Notes: generated by a model from the letters alone, not told the origin. A stretch of DNA of 64,000 bases from Drosophila persimilis (GCF_003286085.1 NW_020825350.1:1256404-1320403); one strand, 5' to 3'. Shown: positions 18,765 to 30,555, counted from the first letter of the stretch. Made by a program: numbers and translations.

Positions 18765-20026
18765 GTCTTCCTGCAGCACTGCCATGCCGAGATGCCCACT
18801 TTTCCGCATCTCCAGCAGTAGGTGAGCGGTCGGCCGTTGCACTCCCGGCTCCAATGATCCGCGCTCCCACACCTTCGGCACGCCTGGGCCGGATTCTTGA
18901 CATATCCATTCTCGATATTGCCGTTGGTCGGTGTCGGCAAGAGGCCATGCGCTCCCCTTTCCTAACGTGCTGCCTCCTCCAGCGGGCCGTCTTTGCATCG
19001 CCGACATGCCGTCGTCTCGGCCGGCTTGTGGAAGGGATTCGCTGCCCGGGCTTTCACGGTTGGATTCTCCCGTTGGAACTCTAGGCGGTCCCTTTCCAGC
19101 GCCTCGAACTCGTCTGCCAGTTCCATCATGGTGTCGAGATCCTTGCACCGGTGTAGTCTCATATACGCTCTCAAGTCGGGCATGCTATTCTCCCGAATCA
19201 ACTCCGTTTGCTCCTCTTGGGGACATTTCAGGGGTCGCATAAGTGTCTGCATCTCTACCATGTATTCTTTGAACGGTTCGCCCCACTTCTGTTTCCGCAT
19301 CCTCACTTCCTGCAGCAACTTCTCAAAATATCCCCGAGGCAGAAAGTAAGCCTGGAAGCTGGAAGAGAACTCTTTCCACGTTCTCCACTGCCGATTGTTC
19401 GCCACGAACCACATCAGCGCCCGTCCTTTTAGCAGCTCCGGCATCGCCCTAGGGATCAGATCCGGATCCAAACCGTACGTCTCGGCGGACCACTCGACCT
19501 GCTCCAAGAACTCGAGAGGCTTCGTCGTACCGTCGAACCGGAACGACCACTCTCTCACCTGTTTCGCCACTCTAGCGTAGTCCAGGTGTGCTGGCCGTGT
19601 GGTGGCTGGTTCGGTTCTCTCCCTTTCGGTTTCTCGGCTTCGATCCCTTCCTGGGTGACGGGACCTGCTAGGCGTCCCTGTGTGTGAGCGTTCCGGTATT
19701 GGCACTGAGAGACTCGCGATCAATTCTCTTTGTATATCGACTGGGGACCTCCACAGCGCCGACGCGGCTGCGCCGGGTGGGGGCGCCAGGTGCTCGTACA
19801 CGGCTTGTTTGTCGTCCGCCCGGGGTGTCGGCGAGGACCTGTCCGCCCGACACTCCCATACCTCTATCAGATCGGCCCACTCTGCCTCATCCTCGTGTTC
19901 CCTCATCCATTCCTTAAATGTTCTTCTCATTTCGTCCACGGTGCCCTCCAGCCGCACGCCGAAGGCGTGGCCGCATTGGACAAGCTCCTCCTTTCTCAAC
20001 CGATGGATCCATTGTCCCTTCCCCAT
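18695..20026 (-). pseudogene. A2 gag with one in-frame stop
   Basis: ATG at 20026, only 50 bp after the PBS. The N-terminal part is helical capsid-like (FDGTTKPLEFLEQVEWS, LPRGYFEKLLQEVRMRKQ). A TAG at 18962-18964 interrupts the same frame, which then continues through CRRCGSADHWSREC (C-X2-C-X4-H-X4-C zinc knuckle) and a second, degenerate knuckle in which the His is replaced (CWRCGKVGISAWQC). Full gag would be about 443 residues. Structural protein that packages element RNA. One nonsense change is enough to make it defective. Confidence 0.88.
18718..18764 (-). promoter_or_regulatory. Gag-Pol -1 ribosomal frameshift signal (A2)
   Basis: On the minus strand GGGAAAC (18758-18764) is phased G GGA AAC in the gag frame. 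Five nt later a perfect 7-bp stem GCGACCC (18746-18752) pairs with GGGTCGC (18718-18724) around a 21-nt loop. Slipping back one base enters the open pol frame. The same heptamer is used by some retroviruses (known for type D simian retroviruses). Confidence 0.8.
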
Positions 20027-20075
20027 TCTCGTGTCTATACTCTCCCTCCCTTTGTCCTACTATTTGTCGTTGTAG

Positions 20076-20093
20076 GCCCCACGTTGGGCGCCA
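20076..20093 (-). other. A2 primer binding site, tRNA-Lys type
   Basis: Complement reads TGGCGCCCAACGTGGGGC, 2 bp from the 5' LTR. Confidence 0.9.
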
Positions 20094-20095
20094 GT

Positions 20096-20935
20096 TGTAA
20101 CGAACCTGCTTTTTGGGCTCGCTTGAGTTTGCTGGGCTCGCTCAGCGGTCGGCAGATTCGCTGCAACGTATTTCTATTGTTGCCCCCAACGACAAATGAT
20201 AAGACTTTCCTTTTCTTTACTTGAATTTCGATTTATTCGTAATTCTATTAGGACTTAGGGCTAGGTGTTACAATTTCTCTTAACTACCGATCTCCACCAG
20301 CGTCGAGGCTACTGATTGGGGCAAGTTGACCTCCGCTATTGCTTCGGTCCGCCACTCAAATCCGCACTCCACGTCTCGCACTCCCCTCCTAGCTTCCGCC
20401 GGCGTACGGGGATCTTCACTTAATTTAGACTTACTCTGGGGGGCAGGCGGGGCCTGTCTGCCTGTTGCTACACTTCACTAAACTTCTTTGTTTCGTACCG
20501 GGTATCACTCTTGCGTTTCGACCGGGTCTCAACGTGCGCGCGCAATCACTTATCCACGGAAAAGAGACCCGCTTCGACGCCGCAGCCTCCTTTTATAGCC
20601 CCTTGCCAGACCCCGGCTCGGCGTCGGTAGTTTTCCATCGCCGTCTCCTGGTTTCCACGGCCTTCGTAACGGGGCCTGGCCGGTGGCGTGATCCCGTGCC
20701 CTTATTTGGTCATGCGCCAGATTACTGCCGGCCCGATCCCGCCGTTTCCTTTGCCTCTCGTGTGTCTCTCTCTCCGAGAGCAGGGCACTTCTCCTCTCGA
20801 GGCCCTTGGCCTCTTCGCCGCATCCGGATAACCGTGGGCATCTGGCTTGACCCTCGCCTTATCCGGCCAGCCGTCAGCTTTTATCCGACTGTGCTTTTGG
20901 TCGCACTCGGCCTGTGGGAACCATGGTTCCTCACA
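20096..20935 (-). repeat. A2 5' LTR with 26-bp deletion
   Basis: 840 bp. Differs from the 866-bp 3' LTR by a 26-bp gap near 20299 and several substitutions, so A2 is older than B1. Confidence 0.93.
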
Positions 20936-22679
20936 GTATGCTGACGTGTGTACATATATACTATTATTAATGTTTCTTTTGCTATTGATTAACTAACAAT
21001 TCTTTTCATCCGGTTGTGTTAAAGAAAATTATGAAGAGAGAGAACTGTTAAAGAAAAATATGAAGAAAGAGAATTGTTAAAGAAGAAGATTGGCAAAAAG
21101 GGAAGAAAAATTATAGAAAAAATACATGCATATGTATATACACAATACAAAGAAAAATAAACATACATTTACATACAAAATACATTTATCCAATTACAAA
21201 TATCTGATTACAAAAATAGGAAAATAAGAGAAAAAGAAAAAAACAAAATCGTGTGCAGTTGGCACAATGGTGGTGGGTAGTTTTATCAGTTATGATAACT
21301 TATTATGAATTTAAGAATTAAAGTTTTAGTAAATATTATGGATTAATAAACAAGTATATTTCCTGGAAGTAATGTGAAGAAGAAGAGTTTTTTGGGAGTT
21401 TTTCAGATTCTTATTACGCGCAGAAAAGCTTTCAAAGGTCGGGAGGGTTGTGACATAACATCAAGCAGACTCACTAATCATATACATATGTATATGTATG
21501 TATGTATATTAGAATGTGTGTATTGGTTGAGAAATAGAGGAAAGTAAGTGACAGGCTCAAATTTAACTATCACGTCGTTCGTTGGTGATCGCGTTGCCCT
21601 CTGCATTGCGCGACTCGACGGATGCCAACATTAAGGCAAGGGACATTTTTTAAATGTGTGCCCTGAGGTTGGAGATGGAATGGGTCAAGAACACCCGAAC
21701 AGGCTGTTTTTGCTAGCTGTGTCCCATCGACATTCTTCACTGCCAACCAGATACTCAGGGAAAGGCCAACGTTAAGGCCGGCCTTACGCTACGGTCTGTA
21801 CTGTTGTTGTATTTTACATTTATACAGAGGCGGTTGGTACATTACAAAGCTTTGGTCAGAAGTACATACTGACTTATCAAGATGCTGGCAAAAACAAATC
21901 TTTTGAATAAATCGCTTCATTTGCCATTGGAATTTTAGGTCTACCGTGGTCAAATGCTGTGTTTTAACGGGTATTCAGTCAAATGATTATCGTTAAGGCC
22001 AAACATAATGTTAAATATAAGTTTTGTTTTAGAAATATTTAATTGTTTTATGTATATGACTAAATTTCTATTGAAATTTAACGAATATGGATTGCCTGGC
22101 AAGTCTTGGCAAATGTTGCCACAACTACCAATCCCCGGAAAATATTTAAATTGAACACGTTCGAGCGATAAAAATACCGACTCGAGTAATAACGAATTAG
22201 ATGAAATAATAACACAATTATAAATCTGTTTTATTTGTAACTGTTCTAGCTTGTATTTTTCTGAAATCTAGCATATTTTGACGCTCAAAATTTGGCATCA
22301 CTGCTGCACTGGTCGACAGCTGACATATCGATCAGCTGGTTTGACTAGAAACACTTACACACAGTGAAGAACAAGAACCAGACGGCCGGGTCAAGCAGTA
22401 ATTCAAATTACAATTAGAACAAAAATACCGCGTGCTGCGAAAGAAACAGAGAGAACAAGAAAGGAGGGAAATCAATCTCCGCACTTTTTTACTTCATCAT
22501 ATGCTTTTATGTACATATGTATGCGAGATTGTGCACATACTGTCATCTCTAACTAGAGGCTAGAGTGATGAAAGTGATGAAATCGAGAACCAATTCTGGA
22601 TTGTGGTTTGTTTGGTAAGTGCCAATTTGATTGGTACTTTGGGGAAAAGGTTAGTCTGCGCTTGATGATTACCAGAGCA
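20936..22679. other. Unassigned AT-rich sequence
   Basis: No gene supported. Three imperfect 30-bp units (GTTAAAGAAAATATGAAGA type) at 21018-21090; (TATG)n-like repeats near 21480. From about 21447 (TGTGACATAACATC) the sequence could be the LTR and leader of the BEL/Pao relic that follows, but no second LTR is present to prove it. Confidence 0.4.
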
Positions 22680-23034
22680 ATGAGCAAATGAAAGGCAACG
22701 GATGAAATGGACGAGGACAACGTTGAGGTGGGAAAAGTGGAAAGAGAATCCGCGCGAGGTGAAGCCTCCAATACAGAGGGGCCGGCACCCAATCACATGG
22801 CGTTGTCAATGTAATGATGGAGACGTGGCGCCAAATGCAAGAATTCTGCATTTCCAAATGGAAGCTTTGATGATGAATTAAATTCAAATGGAAAAAACTA
22901 ATATACTTATCCAATCCCTTGGTATTTTTGGAAGGACAACTGGCGTGCCAGGGTTACAAACAAGTGCGGCCGAGCCCTCAGTGATACCGGACGTAGTCTC
23001 ATCACCAAGGCAGCCGGTTCCTGCTCAGGAAACG

Positions 23035-23395
23035 CAAAGAAAAATTTACGGAGTTTAATGGTGCTTCCGAAGAATGCCCAATGTTCAAAGAAGCATTGAC
23101 TATGACCACTGCAGAGTACGGATACAGTGACAGGCAGAATTTGTTACGCCTCCAAAAGGTAATAAAGGGCAAGGCTAGGGAGACAGTTTAATTCAAATGT
23201 TTCAAATATTTTAGAGACCCTCAAACAAGATTTTGGTAGACCCGAGAAACTTTTAAACAGCCAGATTAGTCGAAAATTTCCGAGCATTCGCGAAGGGAGA
23301 TTGGAACAATTAGTAGAGTTCAAAATTAAGGTACAAAACTTGGCTTCGTTGTTAGAAGAAGCTAACGAACAATCAGCAGTTAAAAAACCCAACAT
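23035..23395 (+). pseudogene. BEL/Pao gag fragment
   Basis: Interrupted translation gives MFKEALTMTTAEYGYSD, LLRLQKVIKGKARETV, then LKQDFGRPEKLLNSQI and VEFKIKVQNLASLLEEA. This is the order of the BEL/Pao Gag domain (DUF1759 type: the W-P-x-F segment, then LqkL...l.G.A, then L...fGrp). At least one stop lies near 23190. Not expressed as a whole protein. Confidence 0.72.
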
Positions 23396-23789
23396 TAATT
23401 TTTTATATAATTTTTTTATTTTTATTTATTAAATTAACAAATTATCTGTTAATAATGGTACTTAATTACTAAAGGCGGAAAAAGAGAAGTTAAAAGTTAG
23501 CTAAATTTAAGTGATTATAAATATTGCATGCAATTAGTTTAAGAGACAGTTCAGGGGATAGGGTTTGGCAGAGGGAGTTATAATTATGTCATAAAATCCT
23601 AAAAGGTTCATGATAAGCATAATTTGACTTACATATGGGTAAACGGATAGGCCTAAAAGTACGGGTAGGTCTAGATGGAACGTTATGATAACGATGAATC
23701 TTCGCATTATCAAAAGGTTCTGGCAATGTACTGATGTACACACAGCGACGAATTTGGTTTCCCACTCTCGTTTAACAAAATTGAGGCAT
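23396..23789. other. AT-rich insertion or debris inside the BEL/Pao relic
   Basis: Nothing recognisable. Starts with a T/A-rich run after the gag fragment. Confidence 0.4.
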
Positions 23790-24400
23790 CAATCTTTGCA
23801 GAATGAAGAGAATCAACAAACCGTCCAAGCGAGAATTATTGCGAGATGTTATGTCTGTGTTTAACCCATGTGGAATTCTAGCCGAAAATTCCCCGATCGC
23901 TAAACTGCTTCTGCAGTCAATATGGCAAAAGCGATCAGAGTGGGAACAGCCAATTGAGGGGGACGATATAAAGCAATGAAATTCTTGGTTGCGCAGCCTG
24001 AGCCAAGCATGCAAGATAAGGATACCGCGAAGTTACGCTAAAGAGTTTTAAGGGGAACCAATTGAACTACACATATTTTGCGATGCGAATGAGTCAGCTT
24101 ATGCAGCAGTTGGATACTAGCGCATAAGTACGAAATCTGGATGGAAGTCCGTATTTAAAGTGGGAAAGTCCAAGTGTGCCCCAATGAAACTAACGACCAT
24201 ACCTAGACTCGAGCTGCAGGCTGCAGTGCTAAGAATTCGTCTCTGGAAATGTATTATTGAGGGTCATGACGTCAACCCCAGATGTGTCCACATGTGACCC
24301 GACTCCAACACTGTCTTAGCATAGATTAAATTAGATCACAGAAAATACAAACCATATGTAGGATACAGAGTTGATGAGATACTTGTAGTGACGCTTGAAC
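23790..24400 (+). pseudogene. BEL/Pao pol fragment (RT end to RNase H)
   Basis: KPSKRELLRDVMSVFNPCGIL near 23815 is the hallmark after the BEL/Pao RT (usually PTKRxxLS.vaSiFDPLGll). SIWQKRSEWEQPI follows, then CDANESAYAAVGY (RNase H start) near 24080 and PRLELQAAVL near 24205, both typical. Several stops interrupt it. Confidence 0.8.
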
Positions 24401-24740
24401 CAGGTAAAGTGCTAAAATTGAGAAATTACTACTGACATAAAAAAATAAATTCCTTGAATATCGTATTGCTCATGACCGGCTGGTATTTTTTGGCCAGCCA
24501 ACCCAACTAGTTCTCAACGTCTCACCAGTAGACGAAGAAACGAAAAAGCATGAGAGGAAAATGAAGAGATCAGGTAGCTAAAAATTATGCGGTCCTGCTC
24601 TTTTCCTTTCCCTTTTCTGATTTCGGTCATTGCATTGCTGGAATGTTCTTTTGATTTTGGCGTTTCGGCAAATCAGTGCGGCTGACAAAGTGATTATAAT
24701 TATTCAAACTTAAACAGTAAGGCAAAGCAATTCAATAAAA

Positions 24741-26405
24741 AATGTATAGCAAACGGCATTTGCGTAGGCCTAATAAAGAAATAAAAGACAAATATGCAGC
24801 CAAACTTAATAGTGCTAGCGGAGAAACATTGTCGTGCAGTGAAATAGAAAAAGTTGAAAAAATGTGAAGTGACATTGAAATTATATATTTAGCAATTGAG
24901 AATACAGTGAAGATTTAAAAGAGTGGTTCTTGAAGCATAGGCCAACGCGAGACTGGGCTGTAGATTTAGTTCGGGTATTAAACAGAAATAATTTGCAATT
25001 TTATAACTACACTGCGCAAAAAAATCCAGACATACATAGTTAAAATTGACGGTGGCCTTTATCTCCATATTGGCTTGAAAACTTAACTGAGTAAATTTTT
25101 TTACATTTTAAAGTTAGCAGAAAGTTTGTGCTTTGATGTTAATATTGATGATCTCCCACTTTATAAAAACTCGAATGCGCAACTTTGGCACATCATCATT
25201 CGATTAGTGAATGTGAAAAATGCACCCATTTTGCCCATTGGTATTTTTCTGGGGAAATCAAAACCCACCAGTTGTGAGTTGTACATGTGAATTACAGGAT
25301 TTACTTCAAAACGAAGTTGAGCCAGGCAACAAACTTATTAAAAAAAGTATCAGGGCCATAGTGTGTGATGCCCCTGCTAGGGCTTTCATCAGCGGCACTC
25401 CTGGCCATACATCTTCACATGGATGTTCAAAGTGTACACAAGTAGCACGAAAATTAAATAGTACTTTCACATTTAAAACTGATTGTGGAATTTTATTAAC
25501 AGATAATGATTTCGCAAACAGAATTTACCCCGAACAGCATTCCCAAAAATACTTGACATAGATGACTGCATTTGAATCGGTTAACATCAGTTCATCGGTT
25601 GCCCAGATTCCCCTAGACTGTATGCATTTAATCGATTTGGGAGTCATGAGAAAATTTCTAGTTAGGATTTGTTGAGAAATAAGCCTCGTAGTTTTTAGTT
25701 CAATGTTCATGTATATTACAACTGCCCTATTCATACGCTCATGAGTGTATTGCACCGCTTAGGGAACTATTTTTACGCGCATAGCTGTGTTGTTATTGCT
25801 CGTGTCCAAAACATAGCTGTAATGTTCTCACAAGTATAGCTAAAGACCGCAGCTGCACACGCATACAACGATGTGTACCGTTTTGCATTGGACCGTCGCA
25901 TCGCCCGATCTTTCAATTCCCTTTTTGGCTCGACTTCTTTTGAGGAGTGGAAGTTAGTCCAAATTTCTAGATGGAACCAACCGCACGCATAGTTTATACC
26001 GCCGCATAACATGTGTAACATAGCCACCCATATTAAATAACCAATATATGAAAATAAATAAGCTCAATATAGTAACAGATTATACAGTCCACTAATTCAT
26101 AGCCAGGATTGTTATCAACAAAATTTTTTCTAAAATAGTAAAGCCTAACCTTATTAAAATGTCTAACAAACTTATCACTTTGCGTATAACTATACCTAAG
26201 GAGTTTGTTAGTTAACCAAGACCCTTAAACGAACTACTCAAATGGAAAGCTACAGAATTGAGACAATTCTTACTGTACAAAGGAATTTTCGTTTTTAAAA
26301 ATGAACTGAAATGCGTATCAGCATTATGTTTTCCTTTTATTGCATTGCGGCTGTGGAGATAATGTTTTTTATCCCCAATCGGCCGACTAATTATTCCAAT
26401 TAAAT
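24741..26405 (+). pseudogene. DNA-transposase-like relic, family uncertain
   Basis: Pieces in shifting frames: MYSKRHLRRPNKEIKDKY near 24741, DWAVDLVRVLNRNN near 24955, NIDDLPLYKNSNAQLWHI near 25145, ICDAPARAFI-like CDAPARAFISGTPGHTS near 25370, IPLDCMHLIDLGVMRKF near 25605, and RPLNELLKWKATELRQFLLY near 26222. This order matches insect proteins annotated as transposase-like with DGLPLF, CDAPAR and WKATEFRQFLLY motifs; I cannot place the superfamily with certainty. The part 25770-26150 looks foreign. Non-functional. Confidence 0.5.
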
Positions 26406-26768
26406 AAAACTCGGCGCAGAAATAAAATTGCGATATGTTCTTTAATGCGTGACATCCAAATTGCAAGTGTGGCTTGCCTGCCCTTTACATTGCCGCTCCG
26501 ATCGCTAAGCGCAGCTTCGCTCGGCCGACGTCGGTAGGCAGACGCAAAGCGGAGATAGCGAAGAGCGAGCTGGCAGAGAGCGTTTAGCAGGGCAAGCAAG
26601 CGCAAAGCTTTAACAAACAAATGAGTGACATAGACATAAGTAACAAACAAAATAAGCGGCTGAGGGCCAAGAATTAGGTGCTATCTGGCAAGCAGCTAAT
26701 CGGCTGGGTTCTGCTCCGAACAGCGGCTATAGGTTGTTGTGCTTCCCAAAGCTACGGGGATTTAATTA
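26406..26768. other. Unassigned, GC-richer stretch
   Basis: No gene supported. Contains several AGCGAGC and GCAAGC-like words that resemble, but do not align clearly with, flanks near 37480 and 41530. Confidence 0.35.
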
Positions 26769-27379
26769 AGCGTCTCCCAGGGCATGTTAGACAATTTTGT
26801 AGAAAATGTTCCTCGTATTTTTGGAGACATTAGTATTTCTTATAATATTCACATCACGATATCCAAGTCCATCCTCAGCCCCATATGGAAATACGCACTT
26901 CAAATTCATGGCATCGTGGCAAAAACCAACTTAAATAAAATTAGAGTTGCTCAGTCAAAAATTCTACGGCGAATATTCAATCCTCCATGGTACATACGAA
27001 ACAGCGACATCGAGAGGGACCTAAAGGTTCCCAAAGTGGGCGATGTTATACAACTACATGCAGCGAGGTACTTGCAACGACTTGGTGGTCACCCCAATGT
27101 ACTAGCCAGATGTCTAATTAACCCGCCAAGGAAAAGAAGACTCAAAAGGTGTCATCCACTGGATCTCCCTACTAGATCCCTCCTATAACATTTCATTAAC
27201 TTTTTGTAAATAATGTACATATGTACCTTTTCCATATATGTAACATTAATTGTATGTACATATGTATCTCCTGTGATCAATTGTTTTTCCCCTTAAATGT
27301 AAAACTAGATTAAGTTACCACGAAAGGTAGCAGTAAACTTGTTTACAATAAAATACAAATTTTCAACATGACAAAAAAA
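26769..27379 (+). pseudogene. Jockey-clade LINE 3' end, 5' truncated
   Basis: An open frame to 27188 encodes the C-terminus of a jockey-type RT: SPIWKYALQIHG, IRVAQSKILRRIFNPPWYIR, then HPNVLARCL and RLKRCHPLDLP, all in the usual order. An untranslated tail with AATAAA-like AATAAAATAC near 27350 ends in an A-run (27373). Extreme 5' truncation is normal for LINE copies. The A3 LTR begins 11 bp later. Confidence 0.85.
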
Positions 27380-27390
27380 AATATATATAT

Positions 27391-28256
27391 TGTAACGAAC
27401 CTGCTTTTTGGGCTCGCTTGAGTTTGCTGGGCTTGCTCAGCGGTCGGCAGATTCGCAGCAACGTATTTTTATTGTTGCCCCCAACGACAAATGATAAGAC
27501 TTTCCTTTTCTTTACTTGAATTTCGCTTTATTCGCAATTCTATTAGGACTTAGGGCTAGGTGTTACAATTTCTCTTAACTACCGATCTCCACCACGCGTG
27601 GGCTCTCGTCGGGTGTGGCAGCGTCGAGGCTACTGATTGGGGCAAGTTGACCTCCGCTATTGCTTTGGTCCGCCACCCAAATCCGCACTCCACGTCTCGC
27701 ACTCCCCTCCTAGCTTCCGCCGGCGTACGGGGATCTTCACTTAATTTAGACTTACTCTGGGGGGCAGGCGGGGCCTGTCTGCCTGTTGCTACACTTCACT
27801 ACACTTCTTTGTTTCGTACCGGGTATCACTCTTGCGTTTCGACCGGGTCTCAACGTGCGCGCGCAATCACTTATCCACGGGAAAGAGACCCGCTTCGACG
27901 CCGCAGCCTCCTTTTATAGCCCCTTGCCAGGCCCCGGCTCGGCGTCGGTAGTTTTCCATCGCCATCTCCTGGTTTCCACGGCCTTCGTAACGGGGCCTGG
28001 CCGGTGGCGTGATCCCGTGCCCTTATTTGGTCATGCGCCAGATTACTGCCGGCCCGATCCCGCCGTTTCCTTTGCCTCTCGTGTGTCTCTCTCTACGAGA
28101 GCAGGGCACTTCTCCTCTCGAGGCCCTAGGCCTCTTCGCCGCATCCGGATAACCGTGGGCATCTGGCCTGACCTTCGCCTTATCCGGCCAGCCGTCAGCT
28201 TTTATCCGACTGTGCTTTTGGTCGCACTCGGCCTGTGGGAACCATGGTTCCTCACA
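27391..28256 (-). repeat. A3 3' LTR
   Basis: 866 bp, same termini as A2; carries the CArG-type site and TATA box in the same places. Confidence 0.93.
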
Positions 28257-28640
28257 CCCCCCTCTTTCTTCCCGCAGCGGAATACTTCCGTTTTCCGCGA
28301 TCTCGTGACGGGGTGGGCTTTCCTCATTCAAACGGCCCGAAGTTGCGCGCGCCCTTGGTTGCACCTGGGATCACAGGCGTTCTGGCGCCCTCTGGCGCCT
28401 TTGCTCGGGCGGCGCTGCCAGCCCTTGCACTTTTCTGGCTGGCGCCGAATTCCGCCTATCGATAAGGTGTAGGGGCGCTTCTGCGATCCACTCGATATTT
28501 CCTCCCAGTCAGTATTCCGTTTCTTTCTTCTCCGTCTTCTCTTTATTCATGTTCTTCCCGCGTGTTTTGCCTTTTCTTTTCTCCCCCTTTTTTCTTGTTT
28601 CTTCTGCCCCCCTTTTTCTTCTCCTCTTCTCATTTTTCCT

Positions 28641-29622
28641 TTATTTTTGTTCCCGGAACACCTCCGTGCGCGTGGCCGACATGGCGATGCGGTACCGCGT
28701 ACCCCGCTCGCTCACCAGTTTTTTCACTCGCCTACCCACGAAGCGAATCTGGGTCTGTGCGCGGATCACCGCCGCCGGCCACTCCTCCCGCGGGATCGCC
28801 TTTCAGTGGCCCGTGGCTGCCGGTGCTGAGCTCTGCCGTTGCAGGGCCGGCCGCTTGGGTTTTGCATGGGGCTCCGGGCAGGAGGCCTGCCTCTTCAGGG
28901 CTGGGCGCTCGACCGCCCTCGACCTCTCCGGCGCGGGCCACACCCACGGCCCGCGTTCCCACGTCTCGACCTCCGCGTGTTCCGTCGCTGCCTCGTCTGC
29001 CTCCGCCGTCGCCATTCCTGCCGCTGTGGTCGCCGTTGCCGGGCCAGCCGCTGCTTCGTCCGTCGCCGCCTTCGCTGCCTCCGCCGTCGCCATTCCTGCC
29101 GCTGCGGTCGCCGTTGCCGGGCCAGCCGCTGCTTCGTCCGTCGCCGCCTTCGCTGCCTCCGCCGTCGCCATTCCTGCCGCTGTGGTCGCCGTTGCCGGGC
29201 CAGCCGCTGCTTCGTCCGTCGCCGCCTCGTCTGCCTCCGCCGTCGCCATTCCTGCCGCTGCGGTCGCCGTTGCCGGGCCAGCCGCTGCTTCGTCCGTCGC
29301 CGCCTTCGCTGCCTCCGCCGTCGCCATTCCTGCCGCTGCGGTCGCGGGATCAGGTTTGGGGTTTCTCCTCCGCGGGTCCCTGTCGTTGCTACCGAGGGGG
29401 CTCTCTTCCCACACCCGGGCGCCGGTCTCTGGCTGGGTCTCGCACGGGGCGGGCCCCGAGGCCCACGTGATGTGCAGGGTCTGATGGTGCCAAACCATCC
29501 CCTGGCGCACGGCGGTCCGCACCTCCTGCGACACATATGGCCCTATTACGGCCGCCTCCGGTCCCCTCCATTGTGGCTGCTGCTGCCATTGCCCCTGCCC
29601 CTGCTGCTGTTGCTGCTGCTGC

Positions 29623-29658
<36 letters not shown>

Positions 29659-30464
29659 TGCTGCGGGTGCTGGTGCTGCTGCTCCTCCTCGGCCTGCGGT
29701 TGCCGCCTCTCGGGGCCCTCGTCGTCCTCGGCTTGTGGCGTAGGCTGCCACAACTCGCCTTCCTCCTACTCGGCCTGCTGCAGCCGCCGCTGCCATTCGG
29801 CCTCGAGGTTCGTGGCCCGCTCGCCCATAGCCTGGGGCTGCGCCCCCTCGGTCTCCGCCTCGTCGGTCCGGGACTGCATCGGCGGCAGCACCACTCGGAA
29901 TGGCGGGGGTGGCGGCGCCTCGTCGCTCTCGTGGCCGGGCTCCTCCTTACTGGTGGCTCTTCCCGCCTGTCGCCGCCGCGCCTCCAGCGGCTCGTCCCTC
30001 CGCCGCCGAATCGTTTGTGCCGCCTCCAGCACCCGGTGGATCCGGCGCTTCTCCTCCGGCGTCGCCTCCTGGAACCTTCGTTTCCCCGCTTCGATCCGGT
30101 CGCGCAGGGTCAGCGGCCTTCTCAATCTGGCCTTCTCTTGAGCGGTTGGGGCGCGCGGACCGTCGGTGCATATGACATCGTCTTCGCTCTCCCCGGCACC
30201 CTCGTCCGATGACACCGTCGGAGACACGGAGTCGTGGCGCGACGGCGCCGGCGATACCAACGGCGAGGCCAGCAGCTGGAGGAACTGGGAGCCATCGCAC
30301 CAATCCTCCTCGTCGCCACGCGAGAGCAAGGACGCCCGTCGCTGACGAGAAGCATCGGCGCGATAGCCCCCTTCTCCTACTATCGCCTGCTGCTCCTCCA
30401 AGAAAGCCCTCAAATCCTCCATCTTCTTCTTCCCGTCCTCGTGGGTGAGCCGTTTTGTCTCCAT
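28641..30464 (-). pseudogene. A3 ORF3, two nonsense codons, otherwise in frame
   Basis: The frame from the ATG at 30464 (METKRL) to the stop at 28641 is 608 codons and keeps one register throughout. It is broken only by TAG at 29766-29768 (Glu codon in A1) and TGA at 28803-28805 (Trp codon in A1). All three conserved blocks and the Gln run are present. Longer than A1 because of five 78-bp repeat units. A TATATAT box lies at 30549-30555, about 90 bp upstream, as in A1. Close to intact, so decay is recent. Confidence 0.88.
28990..29345 (-). repeat. 78-bp coding tandem repeats in A3 ORF3 (five units)
   Basis: CCATTCCTGCCGCT recurs at 29012, 29090, 29168, 29246 and 29324, exactly 78 bp apart. 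A2 has three such units and A1 none. Confidence 0.92.
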
Positions 30465-30555
30465 TTTTTTTTCTTCTTTTTTTTTTTGCTGCGATTTCTC
30501 CTTGGTGATAATTACCTTCAAGTGTCCGCCGTTCCGTCTTCCACCCGCATATATA

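Larger units (their letters stand above)
11937..20935 (-). mobile_element. LTR retrotransposon copy A2 (family A), complete length, coding-defective
   Basis: 8999 bp, minus strand, with LTRs at both ends and a GTAT duplication (11933-11936, 20936-20939). Order on the minus strand: 5' LTR, PBS, gag, -1 frameshift signal, pol, spacer, ORF3, polypurine tract, 3' LTR. Defects: one stop in gag, an 85-bp deletion in RNase H, loss of the ORF3 promoter and start, and an 11-bp frameshifting deletion in ORF3. It therefore could not move unaided. Confidence 0.95.
22680..24540 (+). mobile_element. Degenerate BEL/Pao LTR retrotransposon
   Basis: Plus-strand relic holding a gag piece (ending 23395) and a pol piece (from 23790), each with stops. 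Protease and RT core are absent. Between them 23396-23780 is AT-rich with no match I recognise. The end is unclear. Confidence 0.7.

Noticed and set aside
22553..22914. Three overlapping minus-strand frames of about 80 codons
   Set aside because: Opposite strand of the likely BEL/Pao gag start; no motifs and no conservation to support them.
28839..30212. 457-codon plus-strand open frame antisense to A3 ORF3
   Set aside because: Same shadow effect; it is the opposite strand of the 78-bp repeats and Gln run.
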